From: Bacteroidales bacterium H5
GTDB lineage: Bacteria > Bacteroidota > Bacteroidia > Bacteroidales > Muribaculaceae
Direction: 5' to 3'
Length of the DNA: 64,000 nt
Assembly: GCA_001701225.1 (NCBI GenBank)
Contig: DAAQ01000030.1
Location: forward strand, 62,001-126,000
In this document: in pieces, positions 34,826-43,691 of the stretch
Numbering within the stretch: the stretch's first letter is position 1
Layout of the letters: every line of letters begins with the position of its first letter
Notes under the pieces: model-generated
Database searches by the model: none
Told to the model about the DNA's origin: nothing
What the model saw: only the letters and a program-made list of their open reading frames with translations
Position numbers and translations under genes: made by a program

Positions 34826-35692
34826 TCACACCCCCATTCCGGCATCCTTGCGACGGTACGTCTGCGGGGTCATGCCTGTGATGTTCTTGAAGAGACGGCA
34901 GAAATATGCCACATCACTGAATCCGAGATCGTATGCGACCTCCTTGACAGGTTTGGTCTCGGTGACAAGCCTTAACTGCGCCGCCTCGATGCGGCGCTTG
35001 TTTATATATCGCCCGGGGGTGGTGGACATCTCGCGCCTGAAGAGCCTTATCAGATAGTCTTTCGACAGGTGGACGGTCTCGGCAAGTGACTCGAGGCAGA
35101 GGGTCGGCGATGTGAGATTGGCGCGGATATGGCTCAGGACGGCCTGTATGCGCGCATCGTTCACGTATGTCTTCGGGACTGCCCGGCGCATGAAGCGTGA
35201 CAGCAGGATATATATCAGGCCTCTCGACTCGACGCGGGCCCACAGCTCGCGCTGTCTGTTCAGTTCCACACAGTCTATTATCGAGCGGCTGTCGCCGTAT
35301 GTGCTCGGGTCGGTCTGCCGCAACGCCATGCCGGGACAGAGCGCGAGCAGCCTCTCGACATGGCGCAGGTCGTCTGCCGTAGCCTCGATTTCAGAGGGCA
35401 TCTCCCAGTCCTCGAGCAGATACTGGCCCGATTCGTCATAGAGATGTATGTAATAGTGGTCAAACTCCCTGCGGCACCTGCAGCTATGGGGGGTGAAGGC
35501 GGGTATGATATACATGTGTCCGGCCCTCAGCACAGTGACGCCGTCGGGGGTCGAGACCTCGGCCTCGCCCGAGATGATATAATATATGCGTGTGAACGGA
35601 CTGCGCACATCGCTGAAATTCCACTCCGGCCCGCAGCGATGCCGTCCGATATGAAGCACAACAAGGTGCATCGAGTCTATGACACTGTTCAT
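34826..35692 (-). CDS. AraC-family transcriptional regulator with cupin sensor domain
   Basis: 288 aa: an N-terminal cupin-like sugar-binding domain (FTRIYYIISGEAEVSTPDG, MYIIPAFTPHSC) and a C-terminal AraC DNA-binding domain (~190-285; LCLESLAETVHLSKDYLIRLF and VKEVAYDLGFSDVAYFCRLF). Divergent from fucI with both promoters in a 188-bp gap that also holds a 6-bp palindrome, so it most likely controls L-fucose use. Starts 15-20 nt after its own predicted transcription start. Confidence 0.88.
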   Translation of the reverse strand: MNSVIDSMHLVVLHIGRHRCGPEWNFSDVRSPFTRIYYIISGEAEVSTPDGVTVLRAGHMYIIPAFTPHSCRCRREFDHYYIHLYDESGQYLLEDWEMPSEIEATADDLRHVERLLALCPGMALRQTDPSTYGDSRSIIDCVELNRQRELWARVESRGLIYILLSRFMRRAVPKTYVNDARIQAVLSHIRANLTSPTLCLESLAETVHLSKDYLIRLFRREMSTTPGRYINKRRIEAAQLRLVTETKPVKEVAYDLGFSDVAYFCRLFKNITGMTPQTYRRKDAGMGV

Positions 35693-35714
35693 CTATACCG
35701 TATGTTTATGACAA

Positions 35715-35722
35715 CAAAGGTA
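35715..35722 (-). promoter_or_regulatory. -7 promoter box for the AraC-family regulator
   Basis: Minus-strand TACCTTTG (CAAAGGTA on plus), 22 nt before the start. Confidence 0.65.
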
Positions 35723-35755
35723 GCTAAACAGACAGCGACAAGGAGTAAGGCAGAG

Positions 35756-35771
35756 TATGTTATAAAACATA
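35756..35771. promoter_or_regulatory. Candidate operator between the AraC gene and fucI
   Basis: TATGTT-ATAA-AACATA, a perfect 6-bp inverted repeat midway between the divergent -7 boxes. Binding is inferred from position only. Confidence 0.4.
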
Positions 35772-35831
35772 AAGTCGATTTTATCCAATCCTATGACATG
35801 ATTGTGCAACTGATGTGAGGTCGCGGGAGAG

Positions 35832-35839
35832 TAACTTTG
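35832..35839 (+). promoter_or_regulatory. -7 promoter box for fucI
   Basis: TAACTTTG, 41 nt before the fucI start. Confidence 0.7.
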
Positions 35840-35880
35840 CGGCATAAATCAATCCCATAGAAACCGAATCAGTACATACG

Positions 35881-37653
35881 ATGAAAAAATATCCCAAGAT
35901 AGGCATACGTCCCACCATCGACGGGCGCCAGGGTGGTGTCCGCGAGAGCCTCGAAGATAAGACCATGAGCCTGGCACGTGCCGTAGCCGACCTGATAAGC
36001 ACAAACCTGCGCAACGGCGACGGCAGCCCCGTCGAGTGTGTCATTGCCGACGGCACGATAGGCCGTGTGGCCGAGAGCGCAGCCTGTGCCGAGAAATTCG
36101 AGCGCGAGGGTGTGGGTGCCACCATCACCGTGACATCATGCTGGTGCTATGGCGCCGAGACGATGGACATGAACCCCTGGTGGCCCAAGGCCGTATGGGG
36201 ATTCAACGGAACCGAGCGTCCCGGAGCCGTCTATCTGGCCGCCGTGCTCGCCGCACATGCCCAGAAGGGTCTTCCGGCGTTCGGCATCTACGGCCACGAC
36301 GTCCAGGACCTTGACGACAACACCATCCCCGCCGATGTGGCCGAGAAGATACTGCGTTTCGCCCGCGCCGCACAGGCCGTGGCTACAATGCGCGGCAAGT
36401 CGTACCTCTCGATGGGCAGCGTGTCGATGGGCATAGCCGGGTCGATTGTCAATCCCGATTTCTTCCAGGAATATCTCGGAATGCGCAACGAGTCAATAGA
36501 CCTCACCGAGATTATCCGCCGCATGGCCGAGGGCATCTACGACCACGAGGAGTACGAGAAGGCCATGGCATGGACCGAGAAGCACTGCAAGGTCAACGAG
36601 GGATATGACATCAACTTGCCCGAGAAGACAAAGACCCGCGAGCAGAAGGACGCCGACTGGGAATTCATCGTCAAGATGACCATAATCATGCGCGACCTCA
36701 TGACAGGCAATCCCAAGCTCAGGGAGATGGGATTCAAGGAAGAGGCCCTCGGCCACAACGCCATCGCCGCCGGATTCCAGGGCCAGCGCCAGTGGACCGA
36801 CTTCTATCCCAACGGCGACTACTCCGAGGCACTGCTCAACACCTCATTCGACTGGAACGGCATCCGCGAGGCATTTGTCGTGGCCACCGAGAATGACGCC
36901 TGCAACGGCGTGGCCATGCTCTTCGGGCACCTGCTCACCAACAGGGCACAGATATTCTCGGATGTGCGCACATACTGGAGCCCCGAGGCCGTTAAGCGTG
37001 TCACCGGCAAGGAGCTTACAGGCCTCGCCGCCAACGGCATAATCCACCTCATCAACTCGGGCGCCACAACTCTCGACGGCACAGGCCAGGCTACCGACGC
37101 CGAGGGCAACCCCACTATGAAACCTCATTGGGAACTGACGGACGAGGAGGTTGACCGCTGTCTCAAGGCCACCACATGGTATCCGGCCAACCGCGACTAT
37201 TTCCGCGGAGGAGGCTTCTCGTCCAATTTCCTCTCGCGCGGCGGAATGCCCGTGACCATGTCTCGCATCAATCTTGTCAAAGGCCTCGGCCCTGTGCTGC
37301 AGATAGCCGAGGGATGGACCGTGGAGATTGACCCCGAGATAAACAAGATACTCGACGAGCGTACAGACCGCACATGGCCCACGACATGGTTCGTACCGAG
37401 ACTCAACGACACACCCGCCTTCAAGGATGTCTACTCGGTCATGAACAACTGGGGAGCCAACCACGGCGCCATCAGCTACGGCCATATCGGTCAGGACCTG
37501 ATAACCCTCGCCTCGATGCTTCGCATCCCCGTATGCATGCACAATGTCGACGACGACAAGATATTCCGTCCGTCGGCATGGAACGCCTTCGGCATGGACA
37601 AGGAAGGCTCGGACTACAGGGCATGTGCCGCATACGGCCCCATCTATAAATAA
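35881..37653 (+). CDS. fucI: L-fucose isomerase
   Basis: Converts L-fucose to L-fuculose (also D-arabinose to D-ribulose), Mn-dependent. The 590 aa match the full family length. Signatures: PKIGIRPTIDGRQGGVRESL, the active-site Glu in VATENDACNG (~335) and Asp in FSDVRTYW (~359), and GGFSSNFLSRGG near the C-terminus. The mutarotase follows after 6 nt. No fuculokinase or fuculose-phosphate aldolase is adjacent; the araB and araD products at 46-50 kb, or distant genes, would have to finish the pathway. Confidence 0.96.
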   Translation: MKKYPKIGIRPTIDGRQGGVRESLEDKTMSLARAVADLISTNLRNGDGSPVECVIADGTIGRVAESAACAEKFEREGVGATITVTSCWCYGAETMDMNPWWPKAVWGFNGTERPGAVYLAAVLAAHAQKGLPAFGIYGHDVQDLDDNTIPADVAEKILRFARAAQAVATMRGKSYLSMGSVSMGIAGSIVNPDFFQEYLGMRNESIDLTEIIRRMAEGIYDHEEYEKAMAWTEKHCKVNEGYDINLPEKTKTREQKDADWEFIVKMTIIMRDLMTGNPKLREMGFKEEALGHNAIAAGFQGQRQWTDFYPNGDYSEALLNTSFDWNGIREAFVVATENDACNGVAMLFGHLLTNRAQIFSDVRTYWSPEAVKRVTGKELTGLAANGIIHLINSGATTLDGTGQATDAEGNPTMKPHWELTDEEVDRCLKATTWYPANRDYFRGGGFSSNFLSRGGMPVTMSRINLVKGLGPVLQIAEGWTVEIDPEINKILDERTDRTWPTTWFVPRLNDTPAFKDVYSVMNNWGANHGAISYGHIGQDLITLASMLRIPVCMHNVDDDKIFRPSAWNAFGMDKEGSDYRACAAYGPIYK

Positions 37654-37659
37654 GCCGCC

Positions 37660-38034
37660 ATGCAGGGATACCTCGTCAGGCAATATGACGGCCCGGTCAG
37701 GCGTTACTGCCGCACGCTGCAGTTGCGCGACAATCCCGAGCTCATAGCCATGTATCGCGACCGCCACGCCGAGGGCCACATCTGGCCCGAGATTCTCGAA
37801 GGGATACGCAGCGTGGGGATACTCGAGATGGAAATATACATACGCGGCACATTGCTGTTCATGATAATCGAGACCGCACCGGATCTCGACCTCGACGACG
37901 CCATGACACGCCTCGCGACACTGCCTCGCCAACAGGAATGGGAGGACTACATGTCAATATTCCAGGACTGCGGAGAGGGTGCGACATCAGACCAGAAATG
38001 GCAGCCGATGGAACGTATGTTCCACCTCTACTGA
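37660..38034 (+). CDS. RhaM-type sugar mutarotase, probably for L-fucose
   Basis: 124 aa of the L-rhamnose mutarotase (DUF718) fold: YRDRHAEGHIWPEI, GILEMEIYIRGTLLFMI and the C-terminal WQPMERMFHLY with conserved aromatic residues. These enzymes interconvert sugar anomers. Position 6 nt after fucI indicates L-fucose as substrate; enterobacterial FucU is unrelated, so this would be a replacement. Confidence 0.87.
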   Translation: MQGYLVRQYDGPVRRYCRTLQLRDNPELIAMYRDRHAEGHIWPEILEGIRSVGILEMEIYIRGTLLFMIIETAPDLDLDDAMTRLATLPRQQEWEDYMSIFQDCGEGATSDQKWQPMERMFHLY

Positions 38035-38063
38035 TAAGACCGATTTCATAAGATCATGATAGC

Positions 38064-38100
38064 CCTCGGGCCTGACGGAGTGATTCCGGCTGGCCCGAGG
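38064..38100. terminator. Hairpin between convergent genes
   Basis: CCTCGGGCC (38064-38072) pairs with GGCCCGAGG (38092-38100). It has no T-run but lies between the mutarotase and barrel genes, so it may end both. Confidence 0.45.
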
Positions 38101-38124
38101 CATGTTGTATGGAGAGGTTGGCGG

Positions 38125-39450
38125 TCAGAATGACATCTGTGCCATGAGGCTGAAACGACGTCCCCAGGCATGGGCTCCAGAGAATTCGGCACGCTTGCCA
38201 AACGAGAACTCACCGCCAAACAGGATGCGTGGTGTGAGGTTGTAGAACAGGTTGGCAGCTCCGAAGAGACCATATTTATACTGGTCAGAGAAATGGCTCT
38301 GGGTCACACGCGCCTGTCCGAACGACAGGGAGGAATAGAGCCTGGTGTTGAAATGATAGGTCGCACCTACGAGATAGCTCCACGACGGGAGGGTCGACAT
38401 GCGTCCGTCATAGCGTGAATCAGCCACCAGATCATACTCGCTCAACAGGAAATTGCCTGTATTGTTTGTGTACGAACGTCCGAAATTGAGTGTGCCATAG
38501 AGCGTCAGGGGAAGCACGGGATTGAATACGGTCGAAAGCTGGAATCCCCACCCCTTGGGGGTATGGTTGGTCTGGTTCACAAGGTTCCGGTATGGGAGCC
38601 AGCGCACTATGCCAGACAGGCGGACATGCTGGCCCGGAGCCCACTCGTATTGTGCCATGGCCACGATGTCGGGCACACTCTGCTTGCGTGCGGCTGCCGA
38701 AGGGTCTCCGTCGGGAAGGTTGACCCCCTCAAACGAGAGAGAGGGAGCCTCGACCGAAGCGGCCACCGACACACCCGAATTCCTGAACGTATGCAGATAG
38801 CGGATGAGCATCGTGGTGTAGTCCATGCTGAGGGTCGTACCGTTTACATCGACAATAGGAGGCTCGGCAGCACCGTCAGAGAATGTCGAGGTAGCATAAC
38901 CCACAGTCCAGTCATTAAGGGTGACGTATGCCTTGTTGAGCTTGAAATCATTGCTCGCGCCACCGTTGAACTTGGCCTTGATATACACCTGATACAGGCC
39001 TATCCTTGAGTCATGACCGATGATGCGGAAATACAGGGCCGTACCAGCGGGGGTGGCGCCGAGATGATTGCGGTTCAGCTCATCACGTGTCATCGGGATG
39101 TCGTAGGGTGAGAAAGAGGAGCCCGGCTGCGAATTGCCCGGGTCAAAGTATGTGCGCACCTTGATGTCTCCACCTACGCCCATGGCCAGATTGGCGTCAC
39201 GGCTCATGAAAAGGAAATATGGCGCATCAGGCTGGCGTGTATTCTCGAACTGGTTGATATAGAACTGCTCAATCAGCTTGCGTTGAGACTGAGGAGACGG
39301 CTGTCCCTTGGCCTCATTGCCCATAAGTATGATACGGTGATCCTGCATGATTGAATCGCGTGCGGCCTGACGCACAGTCCGGGCTGACAACGGAGCAGCC
39401 ATAACCCCGGCCATGAGAAGCAGGGCTGCGAAGCGTGATGAATTTTTCAT
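38125..39450 (-). CDS. Outer-membrane beta-barrel (porin/DcaP-like)
   Basis: 441 aa with signal peptide (1-24, PLSARTV), alternating amphipathic strands throughout and a C-terminal phenylalanine (LMAQMSF) as the assembly signal. The organisation resembles DcaP-like diffusion channels, which carry a periplasmic coiled N-terminal segment (QSQRKLIEQFYINQF). Substrate unknown; convergent with the fucose genes. No -7 box was found upstream. Confidence 0.72.
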   Translation of the reverse strand: MKNSSRFAALLLMAGVMAAPLSARTVRQAARDSIMQDHRIILMGNEAKGQPSPQSQRKLIEQFYINQFENTRQPDAPYFLFMSRDANLAMGVGGDIKVRTYFDPGNSQPGSSFSPYDIPMTRDELNRNHLGATPAGTALYFRIIGHDSRIGLYQVYIKAKFNGGASNDFKLNKAYVTLNDWTVGYATSTFSDGAAEPPIVDVNGTTLSMDYTTMLIRYLHTFRNSGVSVAASVEAPSLSFEGVNLPDGDPSAAARKQSVPDIVAMAQYEWAPGQHVRLSGIVRWLPYRNLVNQTNHTPKGWGFQLSTVFNPVLPLTLYGTLNFGRSYTNNTGNFLLSEYDLVADSRYDGRMSTLPSWSYLVGATYHFNTRLYSSLSFGQARVTQSHFSDQYKYGLFGAANLFYNLTPRILFGGEFSFGKRAEFSGAHAWGRRFSLMAQMSF

Positions 39451-39587
39451 GTCGCGTTCTTATGTTTTTGGTGTGATGCGTGGAATAATGTGACTTTTAC
39501 ATCCTATAACAATATTCCCCATGTAAAAGTTGAAAAAAATCCGAAGTCGATGTAACGTTTCAGGCGTTTTTCAGTCTTATATACAGA

Positions 39588-40079
39588 ATGGACCGCAAAG
39601 AGTTTTCAGCTATGGCACCTGCCCTGCGTGAACGCGTCATCGGAATGGCGGGACGGATATGTCCCCCGGATATTGCCGATGATGTGGCTCAGGACACACT
39701 CTTGCGGCTATGGACGATGCGCGAGAAGCTCGATGCATATTCGAGCATCGAAGCCCTGGCCATGGTGATAGCCCGCAACCGGGCCATAGACCTGATGCGC
39801 GAAGCCGGAACCCACACGGGGCTCGACGGCATAGAGCGGCAGGAACTCTATCCGGCCCCCGACGAGGTCGTGACGACAAGCGAGACCGCCGCAGAGATTG
39901 ACACCATCATGTCGTCTCTACCTTCCGTACAGCAGGCTGTGCTCAGGATGCGTCATGTCGAGGGCATGGAAATCGAAGAAATAGCACGGACCATAGGCTC
40001 TAAGCCCGGAGCCATCCGTACCGCCCTGTCGCGGGCACGACAGAATGTAAAGGAACTCTTCTTGAAACGACAGTTATGA
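39588..40079 (+). CDS. ECF-type RNA polymerase sigma factor
   Basis: 163 aa with region 2 (DIADDVAQDTLLRLWTMREKL...MVIARNRAIDLMREA) and region 4 (LPSVQQAVLRMRHVEGMEIEEIARTIG, then PGAIRTALSRARQNVKEL). No -7 box lies upstream, which fits a gene with autogenous or special control. Its stop overlaps the next gene by 4 nt, a classic sigma/anti-sigma coupling. Confidence 0.9.
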   Translation: MDRKEFSAMAPALRERVIGMAGRICPPDIADDVAQDTLLRLWTMREKLDAYSSIEALAMVIARNRAIDLMREAGTHTGLDGIERQELYPAPDEVVTTSETAAEIDTIMSSLPSVQQAVLRMRHVEGMEIEEIARTIGSKPGAIRTALSRARQNVKELFLKRQL

Positions 40080-40618
40080 TTGACAAAAGCAACTATCCCG
40101 AATACATAGACCGCTTCCTCAACGCCGAGACGACTCTCGACGAGGAACGCGAGCTTTACGAGTGGTTCAGCCGCCCGGACATCCCGGCCGAAGCCATGAG
40201 ATGGCGCGAAATGTTCGGCTGGTACGAGGGACTCGGCACCGAAAGTGCACAACCTGCAGTCGACCGTTCCAAACCATCGCCTTTAAGGATTCTGCCCCTC
40301 ACACGCTGGCAATGGACCGGAGTGGCCGCAATGCTCGCCGTCCTGCTCACCGTGGGGCTCTGGATGCGTCCCACACACACCGAGCTGTCGGAATATCAGG
40401 CATACGAGGGAAGCTACATCATGCGAGACGGCAAGAAGATAACCGACCTGTCGGTGGTGGTGCCCGAGGTTCAGCGCATAGAGGCCGACATAAACCGCCA
40501 TCTCGCCGCCATGGACAGCCGCTTCGAGGGGGTCGACGAGGAGGTCGACGCAATGCTCATGCGCACCATCGAGCCTGAGAATCCCCGCATACGCGAAATA
40601 ATACAGTCATCACTCTGA
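40076..40618 (+). CDS. Putative anti-sigma factor, single-pass membrane protein
   Basis: 180 aa with a cytoplasmic N-terminal part (1-78, acidic helix TTLDEERELYEWFSRPDIP typical of the anti-sigma 'DEE.ALW.WL' type), one membrane helix (80-97) and an external part containing a predicted coiled segment (VVVPEVQRIEADINRHLAAMD). No zinc-binding HxxxCxxC motif is seen. Overlap with the sigma gene is the main evidence for function. Confidence 0.7.
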   Translation: MIDKSNYPEYIDRFLNAETTLDEERELYEWFSRPDIPAEAMRWREMFGWYEGLGTESAQPAVDRSKPSPLRILPLTRWQWTGVAAMLAVLLTVGLWMRPTHTELSEYQAYEGSYIMRDGKKITDLSVVVPEVQRIEADINRHLAAMDSRFEGVDEEVDAMLMRTIEPENPRIREIIQSSL

Positions 40619-40633
40619 TAACAACTCCACCCC

Positions 40634-41122
40634 ATGAAAATATACCGTGTCATAATCATCCTGCTTGCCCTCATCCCGGCAGTCTGCACAGCACAGACAT
40701 CACTGACAAAAGTTCTCGAAACCCTTGAGGGCTCCGACAAGGTGCGCGACGTAATCTATCTGGAGAAGCGCGACCCCAAGTCGCACAAAATCTATGAGTG
40801 CAAGCGCATATTCACGTTCACCGACTCCAAGATGGCGCGCCGCATCGTGGATGCTGTCAAGAAAGAGCGTCCCAACTCGGTCAGGTATCAGGTCAATGTC
40901 GACAAGGAGAGCGCCATTTACCTGATAGAGTTCCGTCACGAGCGCCAGAAGACACGCTATACCCTCATCAAGGACAACGAACAGAAATGGACATTTGTCT
41001 ATCAGCTCGTTCCCAGCAACAAACGTTTCAGCGACGTGAGCCCGGCCGACAGGTTCACAGACAGGAAGAACACCTTGATACAAGGCCAGCTCGCATTGCA
41101 ATCCATGGCCACCATGGACTGA
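40634..41122 (+). CDS. Small exported protein (DUF5024-like)
   Basis: 162 aa with signal peptide (1-20, CTAQT). The mature part is charged and probably mixed alpha/beta (IFTFTDSKMARRIVDAVKKE, IYLIEFRHERQKTRYTLIKD). I associate this build with DUF5024 proteins found after sigma/anti-sigma pairs in Bacteroidales, but the match is from memory. Function unknown; 15 nt after the anti-sigma gene. Confidence 0.62.
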   Translation: MKIYRVIIILLALIPAVCTAQTSLTKVLETLEGSDKVRDVIYLEKRDPKSHKIYECKRIFTFTDSKMARRIVDAVKKERPNSVRYQVNVDKESAIYLIEFRHERQKTRYTLIKDNEQKWTFVYQLVPSNKRFSDVSPADRFTDRKNTLIQGQLALQSMATMD

Positions 41123-41160
41123 ATATACATAAAGAAAGAATCTGATACCAGCGAAAAGCC

Positions 41161-43473
41161 ATGAGGTATATTGTGTCCTTATTTCTGGTTTTTGTGGTCT
41201 GCGAGTTGAAAGCTCACAATCTGCAACTCATCACAGGCAGTGTCACTGATAATGAAAGAAACGTCCTTGCCGGTGCCACAATACGCTGTTTCGTAGATGA
41301 TTCCACTTTCGTCAAGGGGACAACTACCAACGCGGACGGATTATTCAGACTGGAATTGCCGAGGACCGACAGGACACGACGGCTCGTTTTCAGCTATCTC
41401 GGATATAATGAGCTGGTGGTCAACCTACAGCCGTCTGAGGAAACGACTATACGTCTTGGCGACATCGTCATGAAAAAAGATGCCATGCAGATACACGAGG
41501 TGGTGGTGCTTGGCGAAAGCCGCGTGCGGACGGAGGAAAAACTTATGGTATTTCCGACCAAGGAGGAACTTCGCCATGCCTATGACGGTTATAGCGCCTT
41601 GGACGCATTGATGTTGCCCGAGCTGAATGTCAACACTTTCGACCACTCTATCAAATACATGAATCAATCTGTGCTGTTATGCATCAACGGGCGCGAGGCC
41701 ACCCAAAGCGAGGTGCGCGACCTTGATGCCAAGAGCATAACGCGGGTAGACCTGTATCCTATGGGGAAACCTGAGTTCCCTCAGGCAAGCACGGTGATAG
41801 ACTATGTCTTGAAGGTCCGGGACTATGGAGGCACGGTCGGATTCTATGCCAATCATTATCTTACGCGCTTAGCGGGCGACGGGCGTGCCAACACGCAGTA
41901 TTTCCAAGGTAAGTCAGAGTTTGCCCTGTCACTGTCCGGCAGTTATGAAAACACCGATTTTCATAATAAGGGCCAGACCGTCACGACATATGATTTCCCC
42001 AATGGGGCTGTGACAAGAATTGATCGCTTCATGCCCTCAAATGATGACTCGCACCGCATTAATGGTTATTTCAATTACATTTATCGCGACAAATCGCAGG
42101 ACATCTATGTATCCTTGCGAATGAACCAGGGCAGATTTGAGACAGGAAACCATAGCAGCCTGCAATACGATACAAAGCCTTCGGTATTTGTCAGGGAAGA
42201 ACAGACTAAATCAAACAGCCTTAATCCCGGACTGAAGCTGCAATACACCCGGAAGCTCCCGCATAGCCAGCGCCTTCGTGCCGAACTGTATGGAAGCTAT
42301 GGCGATAATGATTATGACCGATGGTATGAACATCGCGAGGATGATGACATTACGGACATCTATCGCAACAGTACCGATGAGAAAAGTTATTATGTCAACG
42401 GAAAGTTCAATTATACCAAGACCTTTCCTAACAAGTCTTCATTGAATGTCGATTTCGGGCAGGATTATACGCATACCGACAACCTCAATCTGCGTGGTGA
42501 TGAAACCTATGACGTATCGCTTGATAAAAGCAACACACGTCTGAATGCGACCTATAATTACCGCATAAAAAACCGCTTCAATATCCGGGCAAGAATAGCC
42601 GGACATATCTCCCATGTAAGGACAGGAGACATCTCGACCACCAACGTATTCTTTACCCCGTCGATCCGGTTTTCATATATATACAAGAAGCACTCCTTTA
42701 CATTGAATGGACAGGCTGCCAGCGTGGAAGCCAGCAATGCCAACCGCACGGGAGACGAATACCGATATAATGAATATGAAATCATACAGGGCAATCCCGA
42801 TTTGAAAGATTTCATAAGATATGATGCCCTCTTTACGCATACATGGAACATCAACCAGCGATTCACGTGGATGACCTATGCCATGTTTTATCTTAACACA
42901 GACATGATCTATCGGAAGTGCGAGTATGATGAAATGCGTAATTCATTGATATGGAGGGTCCAGAACAGCGGGACTAATTGGCAGCAGCACTATGAAGGAG
43001 CCATCCAATATAATATAATTCCCGCGTGTCTGTATGTTCGCGCAGGCTTGCTCTTTGACTATGATAAGGTGAATGTATGGAAGACCATCTATCATCATGC
43101 ATTTTATGCCATGGGGCAGATTGTCTTTCAGTATAAAGGCTTCAGGACACGTCTTGGCGTTCTGACGCAGCCGGAGGCGATTAACAATCAGACCGGGCGC
43201 ATCTCCAGATACCAGCCCACCATAAATATCAGTGCGTCTTACAGTGTGGATAACTGGAATTTCCAGCTTTCATACGAAAACCCTTACAGGAGGGAATTGC
43301 GCGAGTCTATTGATCTGGGAATATACAGACAGACTGTACTCACACGGGTCCCGTATATGTATGACAATATTGGCCATTTAAGTGTCAGCTACCGCTTCAA
43401 CTATGGCAAGAAGAAGCACAAGTTTGACAATACAGAGGTAATAGACATCAACCAGACAACTATCTCGAAATAA
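41161..43473 (+). CDS. TonB-dependent-receptor-like outer-membrane protein
   Basis: 770 aa: signal peptide (1-18), a carboxypeptidase-regulatory-like domain (~22-110, GSVTDNERNVLAGATIRCF, YLGYNELVV), a plug-like region (~115-215) and a large beta-barrel. It is shorter than a full SusC and has no SusD partner. Codon choice and base composition are visibly lower-GC than the preceding sigma operon and following galM, suggesting separate acquisition. It follows the DUF5024-like gene by 38 nt and may be a target or member of the sigma operon. Confidence 0.78.
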   Translation: MRYIVSLFLVFVVCELKAHNLQLITGSVTDNERNVLAGATIRCFVDDSTFVKGTTTNADGLFRLELPRTDRTRRLVFSYLGYNELVVNLQPSEETTIRLGDIVMKKDAMQIHEVVVLGESRVRTEEKLMVFPTKEELRHAYDGYSALDALMLPELNVNTFDHSIKYMNQSVLLCINGREATQSEVRDLDAKSITRVDLYPMGKPEFPQASTVIDYVLKVRDYGGTVGFYANHYLTRLAGDGRANTQYFQGKSEFALSLSGSYENTDFHNKGQTVTTYDFPNGAVTRIDRFMPSNDDSHRINGYFNYIYRDKSQDIYVSLRMNQGRFETGNHSSLQYDTKPSVFVREEQTKSNSLNPGLKLQYTRKLPHSQRLRAELYGSYGDNDYDRWYEHREDDDITDIYRNSTDEKSYYVNGKFNYTKTFPNKSSLNVDFGQDYTHTDNLNLRGDETYDVSLDKSNTRLNATYNYRIKNRFNIRARIAGHISHVRTGDISTTNVFFTPSIRFSYIYKKHSFTLNGQAASVEASNANRTGDEYRYNEYEIIQGNPDLKDFIRYDALFTHTWNINQRFTWMTYAMFYLNTDMIYRKCEYDEMRNSLIWRVQNSGTNWQQHYEGAIQYNIIPACLYVRAGLLFDYDKVNVWKTIYHHAFYAMGQIVFQYKGFRTRLGVLTQPEAINNQTGRISRYQPTINISASYSVDNWNFQLSYENPYRRELRESIDLGIYRQTVLTRVPYMYDNIGHLSVSYRFNYGKKKHKFDNTEVIDINQTTISK

Positions 43474-43497
43474 TAATCAGTTACATCATAAAACCGC

Positions 43498-43532
43498 GTG
43501 CGGGCGCCTGTCGGGATGACATGCGCCCGCAC
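43498..43532 (+). terminator. GC hairpin after the barrel gene
   Basis: GTGCGGGCGC (43498-43507) pairs with GCGCCCGCAC (43523-43532), 24 nt after the stop. Only a short TTT follows. Confidence 0.55.
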
Positions 43533-43542
43533 TGACTTTGCC

Positions 43543-43576
43543 AAATCGTTCATTCAACCACGAAAAATCGTTCATT
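43543..43576. promoter_or_regulatory. Direct-repeat operator candidate of the ara operon
   Basis: AAATCGTTCATT occurs at 43543-43554 and 43565-43576, 22 bp apart (about two helical turns), 70-100 bp upstream of the galM -7 box. This geometry suits a regulator binding tandem sites on one face of DNA. Confidence 0.5.
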
Positions 43577-43645
43577 GTGCATGCGATGCGTGTTAATATC
43601 TCTTAATTGACCGATTTTTATTAGGTATATCTCGGCAAATAAACG

Positions 43646-43653
43646 TAATTTTG
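43646..43653 (+). promoter_or_regulatory. -7 promoter box of the galM-ara operon
   Basis: TAATTTTG, 38 nt before galM. No other -7 box is seen before 51 kb. Confidence 0.72.
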
Positions 43654-43691
43654 GGGAGAATAAACAAACTCATTACCTTTCATTACACCCC

